Source: Gnomoniopsis sp. IMI 355080 (Eukaryota > Ascomycota > Sordariomycetes > Diaporthales > Gnomoniaceae). Taken from it: a stretch of DNA of 64,000 bases. Of the stretch, positions 57,174 through 64,000 are shown piece by piece. The DNA lies in the NCBI GenBank assembly GCA_027946555.1, contig JAPEVC010000152.1, forward strand, positions 1-64,000. Direction: 5' to 3'. Each line of letters begins with the position of its first letter. Position 1 is the first letter of the stretch. The position numbers and the translations under genes are program-made. The notes below the pieces were generated by a model. That model searched no databases, was not told the origin of the DNA, and was given only the letters and a program-made list of their open reading frames with translations.

Positions 57174-58045
57174 CTTGATGGACAGAGTGGGACGACTGTC
57201 ATAATTTTGCCATGTATTGAGTAGCGACTGAGAGTACGAAATTCCGCGCGCAAAGGCTACGAAGTTGCTGTCACATGTGTAAGATTGGTTGGCGGCCCAG
57301 GAGCAAGGACGTTGCTTCGCCGTCAAGGACAATTTCAAGGTCAAAGGCCGCGCAACTTGGCCGAGCAATCCAAATTTAGAGGGCGTGTCGCAGAAAGAGT
57401 CGTTGAATTAACTGAGCATGCCCTGGAAGTCAGAGCAGTTTCGCAAGTGGCAGACAACACCCACAGGAAGGCAGCTCAGAAGAACAACTTGTCAGCTCGA
57501 TTGTCCGGAGCATCCTAATTTGGGCTTCAATCAATTGAATGCAGCTGTCGAAAGCATCCCAGCTTCAGTTGCTTGCTCTCTCAGCAAGGTTACGCTTATC
57601 TCAGAGCCGTTCAACTGGTAACCAACCATCCTTGTCATGATGCTAAGCCCACCGAAGCTAGCGGGCTGGCGGGTCCCTTCGGCGCCGGTCCAGGAGCTCT
57701 GTAGGGTCTCGAAGCCCTGGGTTAGCTGTGACGGCTGCTACCGACTGTCCATTGCCCCTTGAGACTAGCCCAAGCAGCCTCCGATAAGCCTCCGGTCTTA
57801 TTGAACTTTCTTCAGTGGGTGATATCCTCGTCACACTCTTTCCTTTTGGTGGATCACGAATCGCGGAGGACGACGATCTGCTTACACTGGCCAGCTTGTT
57901 CTCCGGCTTCAATTGAACACTGACAACACTTCTTTTCGAGTCAATTGGTGACATTCTGTTCTTTCATCTGCTTCTCCTATTCAATCGTCCATCTGTGCGC
58001 TTCGAGCTTCTTTGCGCCGAAAGCACTACCACCTTTTTGACCAAG
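57174..58045. promoter_or_regulatory. Divergent promoter of Scy1-like and branched-chain aminotransferase genes
   Basis: 872 bases between two divergent starts. No gene is supported; the short frames present have no recognisable content. It must carry both promoters. Confidence 0.5.
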
Positions 58046-59355
58046 ATGCGGCCGTTCGTACCTCGCTGCGCCTTCGTCGGCTCCTCTCAGATCTCACGAT
58101 CACTACTCCAGAGGTCATGGCAGACCGGGAGGAGATGTTACAGCATCAAGCCTGAGGCAGCCTCCAAAGCCGTGCCCCAAGACATCGACGCTTCCAAGCT
58201 CGTCGTAGAGCGCACAAAAACACCCACTCCGCCCAAGAAGCCCGAAGAGCTGATCTTCGGACAGACGTTCTCAGGTATGACCACGTCGAATAAAGTGCTG
58301 TGATCCTAAAGTTGCCACCAAGCTAACCCTCGCCCAACACAGACCACATGCTCACTCTCGAATGGAATCAAACGGCAGGTTGGCATACACCGCAGATCAA
58401 GCCCTACCAAAACCTCTCCCTCGACCCGGCCACCTGTGTCTTCCACTATGCTTTCGAGGCGTTCGAGGGCATGAAAGCCTACAAAGACAGCAAAGGCCAG
58501 ATCCGCCTTTTCCGCCCCGACAAGAACATGGAGCGTCTGAACAAGTCCGCCGCCCGTATCGCCCTGCCCACTTTCTCGTCAACCGCCATGATCGAGCTCA
58601 TTGCCAAGCTCGCCAAGCTCGAGGAGCGCTTCATCCCCTCCGAGCGCGGCTACTCCCTGTACCTACGTCCGACTCTAATCGGTACGCAGAAGACGCTCGG
58701 CGTCGGTCCGCCTGGGTCGGCATTGCTGTATGTCATCGCCAGTCCCGTGGGGCCGTACTATCCCACGGGCTTCAAAGCCATTAGCTTGGAGGCGACCGAC
58801 TACGCTGTGCGCGCATGGCCTGGCGGTGTGGGTGACAAGAAGCTGGGCGCAAACTATGCGCCGTGCATTGTGCCGCAGCGCGAGGCTATGAGCAGGGGTT
58901 TCCAGCAGAATCTATGGCTGTTTGGAGAAGAGGAATATGTGACGGAGGTGGGCACGATGAACATGTTTGTGGCTCTCAAGAACAAGGAGACGGGTCAGAG
59001 GGAGCTGGTCACTGCGCCGCTCGATGGCACAATTCTGGAGGGCGTGACGCGCGAGAGTATCTTGAGCTTGGCAAGAGAGCGGCTTGGCCCCGAGGGCTGG
59101 TTGATCAGCGAGCGCAAATATACCATGAAGGACCTCGCCGAGGCCTCGGCGGAGGGCAGATTACTTGAGGCATTTGGTTCAGGCACGGCGGCTATTGTTG
59201 CCCCAGTGAGGCATATCAGCTGGAAGGGACAGCTGGTTGATTGTGGCCTGACGGAGCACGAGGAGTCGGGCGAGGTCGCGACCAAAATAAAGCAGTGGAT
59301 GGAGGCTAGGCAGTACGGAGAGGAGGAGCACGAGTGGAGTCACATCTGCGAATAG
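58046..59355 (+). CDS. BAT1: Branched-chain amino acid aminotransferase, mitochondrial
   Basis: PLP enzyme that interconverts Leu, Ile and Val with their 2-oxo acids. Exons 58046-58274 and 58343-59355, joined across a 68-nt intron with a GCTAAC branch, give 413 residues. The start has a presequence rich in Arg and Ser (RSLLQRSWQTGRRCYS), so a mitochondrial location is expected. Family blocks: LEWNQTAGWHTPQIKPYQNL, FHYAFEAFEGMKAY, the PLP lysine Lys243 in GGVGDKKLGANYAP, GTMNMFV and EAFGSGTAA. Fungi commonly carry several paralogues, and the presequence favours a mitochondrial form similar to yeast Bat1, though sequence alone does not settle orthology. Confidence 0.95.
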
Positions 59356-59778
59356 ATGGTGCATGAGTTCGAAGAGGGGGGGGAGCGGGTTTGTCAGCCT
59401 ACCTAAGTAAAAGCGTCGGGTATAAGAAGGAATCTCTGGTAACACCATACATTTCGGTCACCTGCTGCAGGCCATAGCCGGAGTGTACAGTTTTCGGTGC
59501 GATTTACTGGCCAACAAAAGCGAATAGACCGAATTTAGAGCGAACAAAAGAAATTTGTTGTTTTTATCATTGTCTTCTTCGGTCTGGGATTGGGCTGTAA
59601 TGACAGCCACGACCGAGTCTATGCCGTGATGATGGTCAACTGGCCAATAGAATACATCCTGCTCCTGTGCCATCGTTTCCATCGTCTATTCTTTACTCTT
59701 TCGCCCATTTGTCGAGCTGGTAGTCCATTCGGAGGAGTCATCTCAATCCGCGCAAATGTGTGTCGAATAGGTAGTCAT
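59356..59778. other. Convergent 3' spacer
   Basis: 423 bases between the stops of the aminotransferase and the complex I subunit gene. It holds a CCTACCTAAGT half-site motif near 59398 and otherwise only likely 3' UTR sequence. Confidence 0.5.
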
Positions 59779-60285
59779 CTACTTCTTGTTCTGGGGATCC
59801 TCCAGGATGCCCTCGGCCTCTAACCGCCGACGAGCCTCCTCAAGAGCCCAGGTTTGTATCCTGTAGACAGAATCATCATTAGCCTAGACCCAAAAGCGTG
59901 TCCACTTCTTTTGAAACCACTGCAACATCGCAACCTCGACCCGCTGCAACCCAGTCCCCAGCCCGCGCTGGGCATCACTCGTCCCTGGGTCCGAATGAGG
60001 AGGAGAGCGAACTCACGAAGTATCTGGCTTGAAAGCATAAGCAACAGCAAACACCAACAGGCTGCCCCCGAAGCCATAAAACGCCAGGTCCTCCCAACCT
60101 TCCTTCTTAGCCTTCTCGCCGGGCTTCACACCAAACAGCCAGCCCGTCGGCGGGTCGTACTGCGGGCCATGGGCGCCTGCTTTCCGTGCCGTGGTCACCG
60201 TGAAGGCTCTTCTGCTTGTCTGATTGAGGAGGGAAGCGCGTGCGAGGGCCGTCGCGGTAGTGGCGGCTGGTCGGAGGCCGCGCAT
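59779..60285 (-). CDS. Complex I ESSS/NDUFB11-type subunit
   Basis: Minus-strand exons 60285-60017 and 59860-59779, with a 156-nt intron (GTGAGT to CTACAG), give 116 residues. The N-terminus is Ala/Arg-rich with SRRAFTVTTARKAG, a mitochondrial presequence. GWLFGVKPGEKAKKEGWED precedes one transmembrane helix (LAFYGFGGSLLVFAVAYAF), then a short charged tail (WALEEARRRLEAEG). This topology, length and the FG.PPG-like segment before the helix match the ESSS subunit of NADH:ubiquinone oxidoreductase in the inner-membrane arm. It is an accessory subunit with no redox centre. The family call rests on motif recollection and layout. Confidence 0.82.
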
Positions 60286-61120
60286 GGTTTCGATGCGTTG
60301 TTTGTTCTTGTCTGAGACGGTGCAGGAAGTTCAGATCGGGGTCGACGGGTCAATGAAGGACGAGATTGATTGTTAGGTGGCAACAGGAAGCCGTCGTTGG
60401 AGTGTCGTTGGGAGGAGAGTGGAGATGGTCCTGCCGGGTCACAAGGTTGAATGGACTGATGACTGTCGTCAAAGGGGCGGCGGGTGCGGTTTGCACTCCG
60501 GCGGTCTTTGCTCGGTTGGTCTTGCCCAGAGCTACTGAAGGAAGGAACCGGGAACCCGGAATCGGAGCGGGGAAACTTTAGCGCGACTTCAGGAGTTAAG
60601 CAAGGACTCGGTCACAACGACTCCCTTCATCAATGTCAATAGGCAAGCATTCAATTCGGATAATTAATCGAAATCAAGTGCCCATATTGGAGATGTATGC
60701 TTGGCGGGAGAGATGGGGAAATTCTGGGAGATTTACGGACGTGTTTTGAGATGTCTCTGGTCTCAATTGGATTCAGTCTGTCACTTATACTTGGCAACTC
60801 CTTCGCCTAGAAATTTGGTACAACTAAACTCCTGTGGGAGCCCGAGAAGGTTCCATAACACTGTGTGCCTTGGCAAAGCTGTCCCACAGGCAGTAGAGAT
60901 CTCGATGGGCAGATGGGACCAATCCAATGCTTCGTTCCCGCTGCCATTCTCCACGAGCTAGCCTTGAGCTACAACCGCTCAGAAAACTTACATTCAAGGA
61001 TAGACTATTGCGCATTACTGCAATGATCAATTTCCCTTCCCAATGCTCTTTCCAACCCAATATGAATCTCGGTTATCCTTGTGTTCATGACGTGTCACGG
61101 ACAGTCCTCAATCCAAATTC
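60286..61120. other. Upstream region of the ESSS gene and 3' flank of DNA2
   Basis: 835 bases. The left end is the promoter of the minus-strand complex I gene. The right end is the 3' flank of the minus-strand DNA2 gene. No gene supported. Confidence 0.5.
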
Positions 61121-64000
61121 CTAAAGCATGCCGCCCATCATGTCGTTCAAAATGCCTGCCACATTAGGCTTACCCTTTAGCAGAACCTCAGCACCGGGCC
61201 TCGCTCTCTTTGGCGGCCCGGTGAGCTCGTTCTCCTTGCCGCCACTAAACAGCTTCCTCCTCGAGGTTGGCGGCAAGTTCCCCTTGCCCAACCCTTCGGT
61301 GCCCAAGACCCGTTTCTTGGGCGTCTTGACGGTCTTCTTGGGACTTTCGCCGTCACTGCCTCTCCTCCCTGTAACCGTTATCTGGGTACCCGCATTCTCA
61401 AAGAGATGCCCGTCGAGCGAGTCCTCCTTCAGATCATAGATCCAGCACCGCGCTTCCATCAAACCAATAAACCGCGCCAGCATCTCCTCGCATCCACTCC
61501 CCTTGAGTGTGCTTTTGCTACCAACCACGAGCAACTTTGTTTTGGCACGGGTAAACGCGACATTGATGCGCCGCCAGTCCTTGAGCAGGTCACCGATATT
61601 GCACGCCTCGTTTGACCGCACGAGACTGAGGACAATCACCTCCTTGTCGCGACCTTGGAAGCGGTCTGCAGTGTGCATTTCGATAGCACCGTTGCCGTGA
61701 CCCCGGAGATTGTGCTTGAGAAGTGACAGCTGGCTTCGATAGTGTGTCATCACACCGATTTCGGAAGCCGGCACACCGACAGTGAGAAGCGCATCCACGA
61801 GTTGCGTCACGATGCGCGCCTCGCACGGGTTGACGATCCGGCTGCCCTTGGATTCTTCACGTGACGAGGGAAGACGATCTGTGTTGATGAAGCTCACTCG
61901 AGTCTCGGGGTCAATCATATCGCTGAGCCAGCAGGGTCCCATCCCTGCGCAGAAGGTGTTTGGTGTGGCGGCGGGCTGTGAGAGGACAGTGTCGATGTCA
62001 AAGTGGTGGCGTTGCAGGGCGCTCATGTTGGGGACCTCAAGCTTGCGGTGGCGAAGCTCTTGGGTGCCGCACTTTAGTCGCCCTTCGTAGATCAGGGTGT
62101 TACTAAGTGCCATAATGTCTTCCGACATGCGGTACTGATGCTCCAGATTCACAACCGAATCCGGGTGTGTGTCCGACAACAGCTTGAAAAGACTGACGTC
62201 CAAGCCGCCGAGCCTTGCTTCTTCATTCTGAACTAAAGGTGGCAGCTGGTTGTGATCGCCGACTAGCACGAACGTGCGTGCCATTCGGATGGGACCTAAG
62301 CAGATTGGCAAAGTGATCTGAGACGCTTCATCTACAATGCAGTAGTCAAATGTTCTCTCGTTGAAGATTCCATGGCTAGTTCCAAGACAGGTAGTCGCGA
62401 CAACAGGGGTGTCGTGCCAGGCGCTGCGGATTTCTTCAAAGCTCTCCATGGGTTGGCCGGCAAGAATAGCGAAGTCTCGTACTTCAGGATGAACCTTGGC
62501 AGGCGCACCAAGACGGAGAATAGGAATGTCATCATTTTTCAGCTTCAGAAGAATATTGTCGACGGCCGTGTGAGTATAGGAAGTGAGCAGGACGCTTTTC
62601 TTCTGGGTGATCAGAGCCCGAATGATGTGGGCAATGGTTGTCGTCTTGCCGGTACCAGGCATGCCGAGAACCAGTGCATAGTCCTTCGCACTCATCACTT
62701 TCTCTATCGCCCTCTTCTGGTCCACGTTCAGGCTGTCCCTATCGGAAATGGTGTACTGCGTCGCCACAGACTTAAATTCGGGAGGTCTGAGGTCCACGAC
62801 GAGGTTGCGAATCTTCTCGGAGCCGAAGTGACTGTTGGTCATAATCGACACGATATTGTTACGGACAAGCGCCATGCCATTGCTAAATTCATCTTTGTCG
62901 AGCCTGAACTTGATTGGTGGCTCCTTAATCTTGCCCTGGGACCGGTCAAACTTCACGCCTTCAGGCACAACGTCCATAATGCTGGCGTAGACCTGGTTGT
63001 TTTGCTCATTAAACCCGGGCTGCCTGATACGAGCGTTGTGAAGTCTGCGGTCCACTGCGACACTGATTCGCTGCTTCCTGACGGCTGTCACGAAACCAAG
63101 CGCCAGGGCAAAATGACCTTGCTCATCGGAGACCACAATAGGTTCGCCTATAGCAAGTTGGGAGTCCACGAAGGAAAAGCCAGGTGACGCATCATCTTTG
63201 ACGAATGTGTAGTTGAAGCGATTGATCTTTTGGGTGTGAAGATCTTCGTGTGCTGATCCCTCCTCGATGGTCACGTTACCGAAACATCTGCCGACCTTTT
63301 CGCGCTCAACGCTCAACATAGTCCACAATTCTCGGCGTAGCTTCTGGCTCTCTTTCTCTTCCTTCGTCAGCAAGTCCTCCCATTTCAGGAAGAAGTCCCT
63401 GTGAGTTGGCGTCAGGTGCTTGACGATCTCGTCAAATTTCTCCCTCACACCGCTTGATTCTCCGTCCCCATCGTCAGCGAGCTTGTGGTAAACAAAGCAC
63501 GAAGTCTGGGCGTAGCATTTGCCGCACATATGCTTGTTCTTCTTCATTGGTGGCAATTGGACGCTCCGCTCTCGAATATGGACAGCAAGCTGATTTCGCT
63601 GCTTGATCATATGCCGCAATTCGTTGCGTACCGCTGGTATGATTTTCGTCAGAGATGTCTCCATGTAGTATAAGATGCCATAAACAATCTCGATGTCGTA
63701 TCGATCAGTCAACAGCAGATTGTAGAGCATGGTCTGGGCTTGATGATTCTCGCTGACGTTCTTTCCGGTCTTGACTTCGAAAGGCACGGTCAGTGTCCGC
63801 TGCTCCTGCGCGTTATTCACGGTTACTTGAATGGTGGCATCGATGTTGCCCTTTAATCCGTACAAAGGCGACCAGACATGTTCTTCGATGTCGAGCAGCT
63901 TGCTGACACACAAGCTGGTTTTCTCATTGTTCCGGCCCTGTGCGATGGCGTCCGGCTTCGGGTAGGACGAAATGAACCTCTCAGCCCAGCTTCGCACCTC
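61121..64000 (-). CDS. DNA2: Dna2 replication helicase-nuclease, N-terminal part missing
   Basis: About 958 C-terminal residues; the gene runs off the right edge and its start is outside the window. The RecB-like nuclease is present, with GLKGNIDATIQV (Asp) and VPFEVKTGK (Glu-x-Lys). It is followed by an iron-sulphur Cys set, CGKCYAQTSC. Then comes a superfamily 1 helicase: Walker A GMPGTGKTTT, Walker B YCIVDEASQ, VGDHNQLPPLV and NVAFTRAKTKLLVVGS. The tail is basic with GGKENELTGPPKRARPG, a likely nuclear localisation stretch. Dna2 trims long flaps in Okazaki fragment processing and resects double-strand breaks. No intron is seen within the visible part. Confidence 0.95.
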   Translation of the reverse strand, partial: EVRSWAERFISSYPKPDAIAQGRNNEKTSLCVSKLLDIEEHVWSPLYGLKGNIDATIQVTVNNAQEQRTLTVPFEVKTGKNVSENHQAQTMLYNLLLTDRYDIEIVYGILYYMETSLTKIIPAVRNELRHMIKQRNQLAVHIRERSVQLPPMKKNKHMCGKCYAQTSCFVYHKLADDGDGESSGVREKFDEIVKHLTPTHRDFFLKWEDLLTKEEKESQKLRRELWTMLSVEREKVGRCFGNVTIEEGSAHEDLHTQKINRFNYTFVKDDASPGFSFVDSQLAIGEPIVVSDEQGHFALALGFVTAVRKQRISVAVDRRLHNARIRQPGFNEQNNQVYASIMDVVPEGVKFDRSQGKIKEPPIKFRLDKDEFSNGMALVRNNIVSIMTNSHFGSEKIRNLVVDLRPPEFKSVATQYTISDRDSLNVDQKRAIEKVMSAKDYALVLGMPGTGKTTTIAHIIRALITQKKSVLLTSYTHTAVDNILLKLKNDDIPILRLGAPAKVHPEVRDFAILAGQPMESFEEIRSAWHDTPVVATTCLGTSHGIFNERTFDYCIVDEASQITLPICLGPIRMARTFVLVGDHNQLPPLVQNEEARLGGLDVSLFKLLSDTHPDSVVNLEHQYRMSEDIMALSNTLIYEGRLKCGTQELRHRKLEVPNMSALQRHHFDIDTVLSQPAATPNTFCAGMGPCWLSDMIDPETRVSFINTDRLPSSREESKGSRIVNPCEARIVTQLVDALLTVGVPASEIGVMTHYRSQLSLLKHNLRGHGNGAIEMHTADRFQGRDKEVIVLSLVRSNEACNIGDLLKDWRRINVAFTRAKTKLLVVGSKSTLKGSGCEEMLARFIGLMEARCWIYDLKEDSLDGHLFENAGTQITVTGRRGSDGESPKKTVKTPKKRVLGTEGLGKGNLPPTSRRKLFSGGKENELTGPPKRARPGAEVLLKGKPNVAGILNDMMGGML

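Overview
This window looks like nuclear DNA of a filamentous ascomycete (Pezizomycotina, most likely Sordariomycetes). The evidence is short spliceosomal introns (about 50-160 nt in most genes) with GTAAGT/GTGAGT-type donors and CTAAC/CTGAC branch sites, a seven-exon beta-tubulin gene with very small 5' exons, and proteins with fungal signatures (fungal-type bZIP, Gcn20, Sir2, Scy1, Dna2). Exon joins were read by eye from splice signals, frame continuity and family motifs. None was checked by computation or RNA data.

Layout, left to right. 590-1911 (+): bZIP regulator with two possible C-termini. 4103-5195 (+): CIA30-domain protein. 6707-9850 (-): large protein with a degenerate Ras-like G domain. 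12871-13707 (-): broken fungal membrane-protein gene. 14575-16635 (-): ADGF/CECR1-type adenosine deaminase. 16.6-20.6 kb: gene-poor tract with a relic-like RanBP2-type zinc-finger ORF. 20640-22598 (-) and 23255-25069 (+): divergent pair of a secreted phosphoesterase-family phospholipase C and a membrane-anchored multicopper oxidase. 25260-25925 (-): candidate small secreted protein, tail unclear. 27524-29475 (-): beta-tubulin. 32138-35775 (-): 1129-residue disordered protein of unknown function. 35.8-44.7 kb: about 9 kb with no supportable gene. 44764-47077 (+): Gcn20-type ABC-F ATPase. 47.1-51.1 kb: another gene-poor tract. 51157-53064 (+): Sir2/Hst1-type sirtuin. 54042-57173 (-): Scy1-like pseudokinase. 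58046-59355 (+): mitochondrial branched-chain aminotransferase. 59779-60285 (-): ESSS/NDUFB11-type complex I subunit. 61121-64000 (-): Dna2 helicase-nuclease, cut by the right edge.

Most genes are ordinary housekeeping genes (cytoskeleton, translation control, silencing, vesicle traffic, amino-acid and respiratory metabolism, replication) and do not form one pathway. The accessory-looking part is roughly 12.8-26 kb: purine salvage, a secreted lipase, an oxidase, a secreted-protein candidate and two decayed genes. I see no transposon ORF, CRISPR array, rRNA or convincing tRNA. The most unusual large-scale pattern is a short palindrome, TACCTAGGTA, and its half-sites, recurring in intergenic DNA and, as far as I could read, absent from the coding exons.
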